A DNA stretch of 52,858 nucleotides from assembly GCA_964654355.1 (NCBI GenBank), contig CAZZIQ010000003.1, forward strand, positions 1 to 52,858. Reading direction: 5' to 3'. The notes under the pieces were generated by a model, which had not been told where the DNA came from, searched no databases, and saw nothing but the letters and a program-made list of their open reading frames with translations. Made by a program: the position numbers and the translations under genes. Positions 42,348 through 50,701 of the stretch are shown one piece after another. Within the stretch, counting starts at the first letter, position 1; every line of letters starts with the position of its first letter. Source of the DNA: CAZZIQ01 sp964654355 (GTDB taxonomy: Bacteria; Pseudomonadota; Gammaproteobacteria; GCF-002020875).

Positions 42348-43628
42348 TTAGTGCGGCGCGCTGGGCCTGGCGAGTTTGGCGACACCACATGCAGCTTCAC
42401 GTCGCCGTGCGGGTAGCAGGGGTTTGTCCAATAAGCGTTGACGAATTTCTGTCCATGCTGGATTTTGTGCGCCACCCCCGCTGCTAAAGATTCGTTGCAC
42501 CGGATCGGCGCCGAGTTCGGCCAGTCGTGCATAGGCATCGGCTTCAATCTGCGTGATGCCTTCAAAAATCCCCTGCAAAAATTGCGCGCGATCTATGGGT
42601 TGTGGTGTGAGGCGTGGTTGCAATGCAGGATCGTTGTGCGGAAAGCGCTCGCCTGGCTTCGGTAGTGGGTAGTAGTTTAGATGCGTGGGCTGTGATGGAC
42701 GTAGTTGCGGTGTCAGTGCATGAATCTCTGCATCGCTGAAATGTTGACGTAATACCGCGCCGCCCGAATTGGATGCGCCACCAACGAGCCAGAGGTCGCT
42801 TAAGCGATGGCTGTAGACGCCGTATTCCGGCGCGAACACGGGTTTGCGTGAGAGCACCTTCACCACCAGCGTGGAACCCAGCACCGTAAGAGCATCTCCG
42901 GGCCGTTGTGCGCCCGCAGCAAGGAAGGCTGCGGTGCTATCCGTCGTGCCTGCATACACTGGCGTTTTTTGCGGCAGGTTCCAGCGTTGACACAACTCGG
43001 GATGCAGTTCGCCAATGTGCGTACCCGGCGCGACGACGCGCGGCAGTGTTGTGCGATGAATGCCGAGGGTTTCTAACCATATCGGCCATGCGCGTTGTAC
43101 CGGGTCATAGCCCAGCTTGAGCGCATTGTTCTCATCGGTGACGTCATACACACCACACAACTGACCGAGCAGCCAATCGGTTGCATGTACGACGTGTGCA
43201 TTGTTCGCGAGCCCTTCGTTGTGCCACTGTAGCCATTTGCTCAAGCTACTGGTTACACCATGCGCGCCACTGTCGTGCGGTGCGACGGCTTCCACTTGAG
43301 TTGCAGCATGAATTGCACGCGCGTCGTCATACAGGCGTGCAGGGGCGAGTGGAGTGCCGCTTGCGTCAATAGGCAGCAAAGTTGAAGAGGTGGAATCAAG
43401 ACTGAGACCAGCAATGCGCGCGCCGGGAATGCGCATGAACAAGTCATCCATCGCAACGCACAAGGCGCGCCACCAATCATAAGGGTCTTGTTCGCTGTGC
43501 GTACCTTGGCGATGCGTGGGTGCTAGATCGGCGCGCGCCAGTACGCTGATGTCCGCGAGTGGATCCCAGGCACACACCCGCACCGCGGAGGTGCCGACGT
43601 CAATGCCGAGTTGGGTGCGAGCGTTCAG
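42348..43628 (-). CDS. FGGY-family D-ribulose kinase-like protein (noncanonical start)
   Basis: 426 residues if started at CTG 43626-43628. Blocks such as NNALKLGYDP, AGTTDSTAAFLA, SHRL.DLWLVGGASN.GGAVLRQ, NYYPLPKPGERFP and LQPRLTP follow the Synechococcus/Arabidopsis SePSK/XK-1 D-ribulose kinases very closely. The ATP/metal motif LGIDVGTSAVRV (Asp10) and catalytic Asp230 are both present in the frame. However, the first normal start codon is GTG at 43581-43583, downstream of that motif; between it and the queF stop (43650-43652) only CTG and ATT could serve. Two CTG codons lie in a 12-base tandem duplication. It lies right after queF in the same frame and strand, so coupling is possible. Confidence 0.85.
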   Translation of the reverse strand: MNARTQLGIDVGTSAVRVCAWDPLADISVLARADLAPTHRQGTHSEQDPYDWWRALCVAMDDLFMRIPGARIAGLSLDSTSSTLLPIDASGTPLAPARLYDDARAIHAATQVEAVAPHDSGAHGVTSSLSKWLQWHNEGLANNAHVVHATDWLLGQLCGVYDVTDENNALKLGYDPVQRAWPIWLETLGIHRTTLPRVVAPGTHIGELHPELCQRWNLPQKTPVYAGTTDSTAAFLAAGAQRPGDALTVLGSTLVVKVLSRKPVFAPEYGVYSHRLSDLWLVGGASNSGGAVLRQHFSDAEIHALTPQLRPSQPTHLNYYPLPKPGERFPHNDPALQPRLTPQPIDRAQFLQGIFEGITQIEADAYARLAELGADPVQRIFSSGGGAQNPAWTEIRQRLLDKPLLPARRREAACGVAKLARPSAPH

Positions 43629-43640
43629 ACGTGCGTTCAG
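43617..43640 (-). repeat. 12-base tandem duplication at the kinase start
   Basis: On the minus strand CTGAACGCACGT (43640-43629) is followed directly by CTGAACGCTCGC (43628-43617): ten of twelve bases match and each copy starts with an in-frame CTG. It encodes LNAR twice and lies just before the kinase nucleotide-binding motif. Confidence 0.8.
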
Positions 43641-43649
43641 AGCAGACGC

Positions 43650-44060
43650 TTACTGCTGCCAGTTGCCGGCTGGCGGCAAGCTAACCAGGGGTTGTGGGTT
43701 CCAATTCTTGTCACGATGTTCGGCCACGACAGTGGTGTAGATGCCGCCACGTACATAAAAGTCGCCGGTAAGGCGCATGAAGCGTGGCTGCGTTGCTGCG
43801 ACTAGGTCAGCAAGAATCTTGTTGGTGACAGCTTCATGAAACGCGCCTTCATCACGGAACGACCACATGTACATCTTCAGAGACTTCAGCTCGACACAGT
43901 GCTTTTCTGGGATGTATTCCAGATACAGCGTGGCGAAATCCGGCTGCCCAGTTTTTGGGCAGAGGCAGGTAAATTCAGGGATCCGAATCCGGATCACGAA
44001 ATCGGTTTCAGGTGCCGGATTATCGAAGACTTCGAGAGTTTTGCTCGGTTGGCTAGACAT
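43650..44060 (-). CDS. queF: NADPH-dependent 7-cyano-7-deazaguanine reductase (unimodular)
   Basis: Reduces preQ0 to preQ1 in queuosine synthesis. 136 residues, i.e. the short unimodular class (Bacillus type) rather than the long E. coli form. The catalytic Cys34 and Asp41 are in EFTCLCPKTGQPDFA, and the QueF substrate motif is ELKSLKMYMWSFRDEGAFHE. I start at ATG 44058-44060, after which the product begins as other QueF proteins do; an in-frame ATG at 44105 is unsupported. It ends 22 codons before the first GTG of the kinase frame and is in phase with it. Confidence 0.95.
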   Translation of the reverse strand: MSSQPSKTLEVFDNPAPETDFVIRIRIPEFTCLCPKTGQPDFATLYLEYIPEKHCVELKSLKMYMWSFRDEGAFHEAVTNKILADLVAATQPRFMRLTGDFYVRGGIYTTVVAEHRDKNWNPQPLVSLPPAGNWQQ

Positions 44061-44265
44061 ATTGTGGTCGCATCCAGTTGATTCAAAAAGAGAGATTCTT
44101 TCCATCCCGCAGTAAGGTTTTTGTCCCGCAGCGGCCGGCAGATGACGTAGAATCGTGGGCCAGAATCATACCCCGCAGCGCGTGCAACGGCAGCCTTTTC
44201 GGCGGCCCGAGGCGCGCCAAGCGGGGATACAAAAACCACTCGGAAGGTTAGGGGAAACGCAGGGA
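44061..44265. other. Divergent queF/smc intergenic region
   Basis: 205 bases without a recognised gene. A TAGAAT box at 44148-44153 could be a -10 for smc, but the nearest TTG-type -35 (TTGTCC at 44121) gives a 21-base spacer, too long for a normal sigma-70 promoter. A purine-rich ribosome site (AGGGGA near 44250) precedes smc. Nothing else is evident. Confidence 0.5.
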
Positions 44266-47200
44266 ATGCGCCTCAAGCACATCAAGCTCGCCGGATTCAA
44301 ATCCTTCGTTGATCCCACCACGATCCCATTCCCCAGCAATCTTGTCGGCATCGTCGGCCCGAACGGTTGCGGTAAGTCCAACACCATCGATGCCGTGCGC
44401 TGGGTCATGGGTGAAAGTTCGGCCAAGCAGTTGCGCGGCGACTCCATGTCGGACGTCATTTTCAACGGTACCACCTCGCGCAAGCCGGTCAGTGCGGCCA
44501 GTGTCGAATTGGTCTTCGACAACAGCGAAGGCAAGCTCGGCGGCCAATACGGTGCGTTCAGCGAGATTTCGGTCAAGCGCAAGGTTGTGCGCGATGGCAC
44601 CTCCAACTACTACCTAAACGGAACCAAGTGTCGCCGGCGCGACATTATGGATGTGTTTATGGGAACCGGTCTGGGTCCGCGCAGCTACGCCATCATCGAA
44701 CAGGGCATGATCTCGCGCATCGTTGAGGCCAAGCCAGAAGACCTGCGTTTGATTGTTGAAGAAGCCTCAGGGATTTCGCGCTACAAAGAACGTCGGCGCG
44801 AAACCGAAACCCGCATCCGGCATGCACGCGAAAACCTTGATCGCCTGAACGACCTGCGGGAAGAGTTGGATAAGCAGTTGCGTCGTTTGGAGCGCCAAGC
44901 CGAAGCTGCAACCAAGTACCGTGCCTACAAAGAAGAAGAGCGTGGGCTCCAAAGCGAGTTATTGGCCTTGCGTTGGCGCGCACTGGAAACCCATGTCGCG
45001 GAACAAGCGCAAGCGGTGCGCGAAGCCGAGGTCGCGGTGGAGAAGCGCATTGCTGAACTGCGTGAACTGGAAGCCCGTATCGAAGAATTGCGCGAGCAAC
45101 AAATCAAGGCGCAAGAGACGCTGAGTTCGGTGCAGGGGCGTTACTACGCGGCTGGCGCCGATATTGCGCGGGTCGAACAAACCTTGAACGCAGCGCGTGA
45201 GCGTGCGCAGCAATTGCAGCAAGACCTCGAACAAGCACAAGCGGCGCAGGCCGAAGCGCAGCGTCATCGCGCAGCCGATCGTGAGCGCAAGCAGTTGCTC
45301 GAAGCCGAGATCGCGCAAGTTGAACCACAGCGTGTGCGTGCAGAAGATGCAGCCAAAGAAGCGCGCGAGCGCCGTGATGCGGTGGAGCAGGACTGGAATC
45401 GCTTTCAAGCCGAGTGGGATGCTTTCAGTCGCGATGCCGGAACGCCAGAGCGCCAAGCGCATGTTGAGCAAGCGCGTATTCAACACTTGGAGCAACAGCA
45501 GTTGCAGCAGCAGCGCCGTATTGCGCGCATCGGCGAAGAGCTGAGCGAGCTGCAAGGTCAAACCGGCGAAGAGGCTCTGCAGCAGCTGGAAGCGACTGTG
45601 CACAGTAGCGAATCGGCGTTGCAACAATTGCAGGGGCAGCAGCAAGATCAGCTGCAATCGATTCAGCAGCAACGTGGCGAGGTTGAGCGACTGGATCGCG
45701 AGGCCGGCACGTTGCGTTCCCAGATTCAGCAGCAGCAAGGTCGTGTCGCCTCGCTTGAAACGTTGCAAGGCGAAGCCTTGGGCAAGCGGGGTGGTGTACT
45801 CGAGTGGTTGCGTGCGCGCGGTAAAGACAAAGCGCCGCGGGTTGCCGAAACCTTGCAAGTGACACCGGGTTGGGAGCGGGCGGTTGAAACCGTATTGCGC
45901 ATGCAGCTCGATGCTGTGGTGGTGGATGAAGAAACCGATCTATTGCGTGATCTACCGAGTATTGAGCGCGGTCGTGCTGGTTTGATTCATCGAAGTGCTG
46001 CTGCGGTTTCTGCGGCGAGCAACAGTCTTGGGGCTTCGCTGGCGCAGCAGGTACAAACCGACACGCCGCTGCAGAGCTGGCTCGAAGATGTGTTTGTTGC
46101 CGAAGACCTGGATGCGGCGATGACAATGCGCGCTCAGTTGGCACGGCACCAATCCATCGTAACCCGCGAAGGGTTATGGATTGGACCGAATTGGTCACGC
46201 GTGGATCGTGGTGAAGATCAGGGCAGCGTGATTGAGCGCGAAGCCGAGTTGCGGGAAACCCGTACGAGTCTGGAGCGGGCGCAGCAAGAATTCGAACAAT
46301 TGCAAGCACAGTTGCAAGGTGCGCGTGAAGCATTGCAGCAACATGAGCGGGCCCGTGAGCAGTTGCAGCAACAGATCGGTGAAGCGACGCGTGAGGCCTC
46401 GCGTCATCAGGCTGAACTGTCCAGTCGTCGCAATCGCATCACCCAAGCGCAGCAGCGTGTGGTCCAGCTTGAGCATGAGCGTGCGGAGCTGCAAGAGGCA
46501 TTACAAACCGCCGAAACTGAAATTCAGCAGGCGCGTGTCACGCTGGAGCAGGCCACCGAAGCGATGGCCGTGGTGAATCAAAAACGCCAAGAATTGGAAC
46601 AGCAGCGTGAGAGTCTGCGCAGCATGTTGGACCAGGCACGCCGTTCGTCAGGCGAGCGTAAAGATCAATTGCATCGCCTCACCTTGCAATTAGAAACGGC
46701 ACGTAGCCGGCATGAATCCGTGCTGCGCAGCTTGGAGCGCGTGGATGCGCAGCTGATTGACGCTGACCAACGCCAACAAACCTTGCAAGAAAATCTGCAA
46801 CAAGCACAGGGACCGTTGCCACAATTGGAAGCGGAGTTGCAAACCGCACTGGAAGCGCGTCGTGTGGTTGAGCGTGAATTGACGGATGCGCGGACCCAGA
46901 TGGCCTCGGTTGAGCATGATCTACGTAGTTCAGAGCAATCGCGCTCAGGGCAAGAAGCCTCGGTCAACCAGGCGCGTGAACAAGTCACGACCTTGCGCAT
47001 TGCCGCGCAAGAAATGCGGGTGCGTCAGCAGACCGTAGCGGAACAACTGCAAGAAGCTGGCGCTGATCGTGATCAGATCTTAGCTTCCTTGCCTGAAGAC
47101 GCGCATGCCGATGATTGGGAGTCGCGTTTGGCTGAGCTCAATCAGCGTATTCAGCGTTTGGGCGCGATCAACCTTGCGGCGATTGAAGAATTCCAAACCG

Positions 47201-47772
47201 AGTCCGAGCGCAAGGAATATCTGGATGCGCAGCACAACGACTTGGTGTCCGCGTTGGAAACCTTGGAGGGTGCGATTCGCCGTATTGACAAGGAAACGCG
47301 TACCCGCTTCAAAGACACCTTTGATCTCATTAGCACGGGGTTGCAGAAGAACTTTCCACGTTTGTTTGGGGGCGGGCATGCCTACCTTGAGCTCACCGGC
47401 GAAGATTTGTTGGATGCGGGTGTGAATGTCATCGCACGTCCGCCTGGCAAGCGCAACAGCAGTATTCATTTGCTCTCCGGCGGGGAAAAGGCGCTGACTG
47501 CGGTGGCCTTGGTCTTCTCGATTTTCGAATTGAACCCGGCGCCGTTCTGTATGCTTGACGAAGTGGATGCGCCACTGGATGACGCTAACATTGGGCGTTT
47601 CTGTAAACTGGTGAATGAAATGTCACAACGTGTTCAGTTCATCTTTATTACCCACCGCAAACCCACCATGGAAATTGCGCAGCACCTCAGTGGTGTGACC
47701 ATGCATGAGCCGGGCGTCTCGCGCCTCGTCGCAGTGGATGTGGATGCGGCAGCAGATATGGCGGCGGCCTGA
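44266..47772 (+). CDS. smc: Chromosome segregation protein SMC
   Basis: Condensin ATPase that organises and segregates the chromosome with ScpA and ScpB. 1168 residues: N-terminal head with Walker A GPNGCGKSNT (31-40), a first coiled coil to about 500, a hinge around 510-650 (GVLEWLRARGKDKAP and after), a second coiled coil to about 960, then the C-terminal head with signature LSGGEKALTAVAL (from 1070) and Walker B CMLDEVDAPLDD (Asp1098, Glu1099). The coiled coils are unusually rich in Gln and Glu. I start at ATG 44266, where the conserved MRLKHIKLAGFKSF begins. scpAB are not in the window. Confidence 0.96.
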   Translation: MRLKHIKLAGFKSFVDPTTIPFPSNLVGIVGPNGCGKSNTIDAVRWVMGESSAKQLRGDSMSDVIFNGTTSRKPVSAASVELVFDNSEGKLGGQYGAFSEISVKRKVVRDGTSNYYLNGTKCRRRDIMDVFMGTGLGPRSYAIIEQGMISRIVEAKPEDLRLIVEEASGISRYKERRRETETRIRHARENLDRLNDLREELDKQLRRLERQAEAATKYRAYKEEERGLQSELLALRWRALETHVAEQAQAVREAEVAVEKRIAELRELEARIEELREQQIKAQETLSSVQGRYYAAGADIARVEQTLNAARERAQQLQQDLEQAQAAQAEAQRHRAADRERKQLLEAEIAQVEPQRVRAEDAAKEARERRDAVEQDWNRFQAEWDAFSRDAGTPERQAHVEQARIQHLEQQQLQQQRRIARIGEELSELQGQTGEEALQQLEATVHSSESALQQLQGQQQDQLQSIQQQRGEVERLDREAGTLRSQIQQQQGRVASLETLQGEALGKRGGVLEWLRARGKDKAPRVAETLQVTPGWERAVETVLRMQLDAVVVDEETDLLRDLPSIERGRAGLIHRSAAAVSAASNSLGASLAQQVQTDTPLQSWLEDVFVAEDLDAAMTMRAQLARHQSIVTREGLWIGPNWSRVDRGEDQGSVIEREAELRETRTSLERAQQEFEQLQAQLQGAREALQQHERAREQLQQQIGEATREASRHQAELSSRRNRITQAQQRVVQLEHERAELQEALQTAETEIQQARVTLEQATEAMAVVNQKRQELEQQRESLRSMLDQARRSSGERKDQLHRLTLQLETARSRHESVLRSLERVDAQLIDADQRQQTLQENLQQAQGPLPQLEAELQTALEARRVVERELTDARTQMASVEHDLRSSEQSRSGQEASVNQAREQVTTLRIAAQEMRVRQQTVAEQLQEAGADRDQILASLPEDAHADDWESRLAELNQRIQRLGAINLAAIEEFQTESERKEYLDAQHNDLVSALETLEGAIRRIDKETRTRFKDTFDLISTGLQKNFPRLFGGGHAYLELTGEDLLDAGVNVIARPPGKRNSSIHLLSGGEKALTAVALVFSIFELNPAPFCMLDEVDAPLDDANIGRFCKLVNEMSQRVQFIFITHRKPTMEIAQHLSGVTMHEPGVSRLVAVDVDAAADMAAA

Positions 47773-47773
47773 T

Positions 47774-48520
47774 ATGGAAGCATTACAGCTCAGTCTTCTC
47801 GGTTTGGGTTTGGTGGTTGTGGTCCTGCTGTGGGTCGGTGGCCGTGCGCGTCGTAAACGCGCTGAAAAACCGACAGTGACTTCAGTGGGTAAGGCTGCGG
47901 GCAAACCGGTAGAGCCTTCGATCAACATGCGTGCGCTGGACGGTCTTGATGATTTGGATGACCTGCCGGATGTGAGTATGGACCCGCAGTCTACGGATAC
48001 CGCTGTAGATGAGCGCAAGCCGGGTAAGCCCTCGGCGTTTGAAAAGGCGATGGCAACGCCATCAGACGGCCCGGAAATGGTGATTGCGCTCACAGTGATG
48101 GCGCAGCAAGGCGATCGTTTTGAAGGCCCGGACTTATTGCGTAGTTTTCATGCGCATAACCTCAAGGCGAATAATCTTCAGGTGTTCTACCGTCCAGATG
48201 CGGACGGCGTTGGCTCCTTGTTCACCGTCGCGAACGTGGTGAAGCCAGGTACGCTTGCTGAAGCTGAGCTCACCCATGACTTCTCGACGCCGGGTGTGGC
48301 CTTCTTTTTGCGTTTGCCGGTTTTGATGGAGGGCGATGAGGCCTTTGATCAGATGCTCAAGGCCGCGGAGGCTTTGGCCCATGACCTGGGTGGGGAAGTG
48401 CGCGATGAGCGGCGCAATCCATTGAGCGCACAAGCGTTACAGCAAAAGCGCGATGTCGTGCGCGAGTTTTTGCACGAAGTAGAAGTGGAACGACGCCGCG
48501 CCGAGCAAAAGCGTCGATAA
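47774..48520 (+). CDS. zipA: Cell division protein ZipA
   Basis: Inner-membrane anchor that binds the C-terminal tail of FtsZ and stabilises the Z-ring. 248 residues: N-terminal membrane helix (about 5-22) with the N-terminus outside, a basic stretch RARRKRAEK, a short acidic/polar linker to about 110, then the ZipA FtsZ-binding domain to the end (MVIALTVMAQQGDRFEGPDL ... FFLRLP ... LGGEVRDERRNPL). The linker is shorter than in E. coli (328 residues) and lacks a long Pro/Gln stretch. It starts one base after smc and is followed by ligA: the smc-zipA-ligA order of Pseudomonas. Confidence 0.92.
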   Translation: MEALQLSLLGLGLVVVVLLWVGGRARRKRAEKPTVTSVGKAAGKPVEPSINMRALDGLDDLDDLPDVSMDPQSTDTAVDERKPGKPSAFEKAMATPSDGPEMVIALTVMAQQGDRFEGPDLLRSFHAHNLKANNLQVFYRPDADGVGSLFTVANVVKPGTLAEAELTHDFSTPGVAFFLRLPVLMEGDEAFDQMLKAAEALAHDLGGEVRDERRNPLSAQALQQKRDVVREFLHEVEVERRRAEQKRR

Positions 48521-48535
48521 TTCCGCGCGCAATCG

Positions 48536-50590
48536 GTGAGCGCATCTTCCTCAAACCTTTCCTCAGAAATTGCCGCGCAGATTGAAAGCCTGCGGCAGCA
48601 GCTGCGTCATCATAACTATCGTTATTACGTGCTCGATGACCCGGAAGTCTCGGATGCCGAGTACGACAGCCTCTATCGTGCCTTGCAGGCGTTTGAGCAA
48701 CAGTATCCACACGCCATTACCTCGGATTCACCCACCCAGCGTGTCGGTGGTGCGCCGGTTTCTGGGTTTGCCGAAGTGGCGCATGACCCGCCAATGCAGT
48801 CTTTAGACAACGCCTTTAGTCTGGAAGAATTTACAGACTTTGTGCGTCGCGTCCGCGATGGACTTGAGATGGAGGATGCCAGCCAAGTTTTGGCGATTTC
48901 TGCTGAGCCGAAGTTGGATGGCTTAGCCGTGAGTCTGCGCTATGAGAACGGCATTTTGTCGCGTGCAGCAACGCGTGGCGATGGCCGTACCGGTGAGGAT
49001 GTCACCACGAATGTGCGCACCATTGAGAGCATTCCTTTGCGCTTGCTCGGCGAAGGCTGGCCGGCATCGCTGGAGGTGCGTGGCGAAGTGTTTATGCGCA
49101 AGGCCGACTTCGAGCGCGTCAATGCAGCGCAAGAACAGCGTGGTGAGAAGCGCTTTGCCAATCCGCGCAATGCCGCAGCAGGAAGTTTGCGTCAGCTAGA
49201 TCCACGCATCACTGCAACGCGCCGGCTTAGTTTTTATGCCTACAACCTCGTGAGTGGGGATGAGCGCGCCTTGCCGCAGACGCATAGCGCTCGACTTGAA
49301 CAGCTGCGTTCATGGGGCCTCCCGGTCAGCCAATGGTTGCAGCGCATTGAGCTTGACTCGAATGCAGCCTCTGCTTTGCGCTATCACACCGAAGTTCAAG
49401 AGCAGCGCAGTGCGCTGCCGTTTGAGATTGATGGTGTGGTATTCAAGGTGGATGCTCTACGTCTTCAGCAACAGTTAGGGAGTACCACGCGAGCGCCACG
49501 TTGGGCGATTGCGTGGAAATTCCCGCCCGAAGAAGCGGCCACAACCATTGAGGCCATTGAAGTCCAAGTCGGGCGTACCGGGGCCCTGACACCGGTCGCA
49601 CGCTTAAAACCAGTGCTGGTCGGTGGTGTGACCGTTTCCAATGCAACCCTGCATAACGAAGACGAAGTGCGGCGCAAAGATGTGCGGGTGGGCGATACCG
49701 TCTTGGTCCGCCGTGCTGGGGATGTGATTCCTGAAGTGGTGCAGGTGCGTACCGAGTTGCGCCCGCCCCATACACAAGCTTGGCAGATGCCGGACGCCTG
49801 TCCAGTGTGCGGATCTGAGGTGTTGCGTGAGGCGAATAAATCGGTGGTGCGCTGCAGTGGCGGTTTGTTTTGTGCAGCGCAGCGCAAAGAAGCGATTCGT
49901 CACTTCGCTTCGCGTAAGGCGATGGATGTTGAGGGCTTGGGTGACAAGCTGGTTGAGCAGTTAGTGGATTTGGAATGGGTAAAAACGCCCGCTGCGTTAT
50001 ATCAGTTGGAGCTCTCACAAGTCGCTCGGCTCGAGCGTATGGCAGAGAAATCCGGACAGAATCTTCTCGATGCGCTCGAGCGCAGCAAAGATACGACGCT
50101 GGAGCGCTTCTTATTTGCTTTGGGGATTCCGGAGGTCGGTGAAGCCACGGCGCGGCAGCTAGCGATGCACCATGGCAGCCTTGAAAACCTAATGGCTGCA
50201 AACGAAGAGTCGCTGCAAGCGGTTCAGGATGTAGGGCCCGTAGTGGCGCACAATATTCATACCTTCTTTGCCCAGCCACACAATCAAGAAGTCATAACTG
50301 CACTGCGAACAGCAGGCGTGCGTTGGCCGGATCTCGTCCCACAGGCGGATGCGGGAGAGCTTCCGCTCGCGGGTAACACCTATGTGCTGACCGGAACCAT
50401 GGAGCAGTTCACGCGCGATGAAGCCAAGGCTGCGTTACAAGCCTTGGGTGCGAAGGTTGCGGGCAGTGTGTCGAAGAAAACGACGGCGGTCATCGCAGGT
50501 CGGGATGCTGGCTCTAAGCTAGAGAAGGCAAAAGCCTTGGGGGTGGCGGTGCTTTCTGAAACCGACTTAGCAAAGTTACTGGCCCGATAA
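48536..50590 (+). CDS. ligA: NAD-dependent DNA ligase
   Basis: Seals nicks in replication and repair using NAD. 684 residues, starting at GTG 48536. Domains: Ia (NAD-binding, HHNYRYYVLDDPEVSDAEYD), adenylation with Lys126 in SAEPKLDGLAVSL, OB fold, a four-Cys zinc finger starting at Cys422 (CPVCGSEVLR..), helix-hairpin-helix repeats, and a C-terminal BRCT domain (about 610-684, NTYVLTGTMEQFTRDEAK). All hallmarks are intact. The palindromic repeat follows 13 bases after the stop and may terminate the operon. Confidence 0.97.
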   Translation: MSASSSNLSSEIAAQIESLRQQLRHHNYRYYVLDDPEVSDAEYDSLYRALQAFEQQYPHAITSDSPTQRVGGAPVSGFAEVAHDPPMQSLDNAFSLEEFTDFVRRVRDGLEMEDASQVLAISAEPKLDGLAVSLRYENGILSRAATRGDGRTGEDVTTNVRTIESIPLRLLGEGWPASLEVRGEVFMRKADFERVNAAQEQRGEKRFANPRNAAAGSLRQLDPRITATRRLSFYAYNLVSGDERALPQTHSARLEQLRSWGLPVSQWLQRIELDSNAASALRYHTEVQEQRSALPFEIDGVVFKVDALRLQQQLGSTTRAPRWAIAWKFPPEEAATTIEAIEVQVGRTGALTPVARLKPVLVGGVTVSNATLHNEDEVRRKDVRVGDTVLVRRAGDVIPEVVQVRTELRPPHTQAWQMPDACPVCGSEVLREANKSVVRCSGGLFCAAQRKEAIRHFASRKAMDVEGLGDKLVEQLVDLEWVKTPAALYQLELSQVARLERMAEKSGQNLLDALERSKDTTLERFLFALGIPEVGEATARQLAMHHGSLENLMAANEESLQAVQDVGPVVAHNIHTFFAQPHNQEVITALRTAGVRWPDLVPQADAGELPLAGNTYVLTGTMEQFTRDEAKAALQALGAKVAGSVSKKTTAVIAGRDAGSKLEKAKALGVAVLSETDLAKLLAR

Positions 50591-50602
50591 GACAGAAAGG
50601 GT

Positions 50603-50686
50603 GTCGGAGTTTTTTATTCCGGGGCGTCGATCGTCGAGCGTGCCATGGATGGCGAAGAGCGAACCCGGAAGAAAAACTCCGGCGAC
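50603..50686. repeat. Palindromic intergenic repeat, copy 2 (after ligA)
   Basis: A long imperfect stem pairs 50603-50624 with 50664-50686 (left GTCGGAGTTTTTTATTCCGG, right CCGGAAGAAAAACTCCGGC). The enclosed core at 50621-50661 repeats the copy-1 words GGGGCGTCG, GTCGAGCG, GCCATGGA and GGCGAAGAGCG in the same order, but lacks the internal CGGTCGACA hairpin. It lies between convergent genes and has T-rich and A-rich arms, so it could also work as a terminator. Confidence 0.75.
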
Positions 50687-50701
50687 CTTGTAATAAATGT
50701 T

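Noticed and set aside
42348..43583. Kinase starting at GTG 43581-43583
   Set aside because: It would lack the LGIDVGTS motif that is clearly encoded in frame just upstream, leaving an enzyme without its ATP/metal-binding Asp.
42348..44060. queF-kinase as one fused protein
   Set aside because: Both are in the same frame, but a clear TAA (43650-43652) follows the normal QueF C-terminus and both proteins are complete in themselves; readthrough is only a remote possibility.
44121..44153. TTGTCC/TAGAAT promoter for smc
   Set aside because: Spacer of 21 bases is outside the normal sigma-70 range; no better -35 was found, so it was not listed as a promoter.
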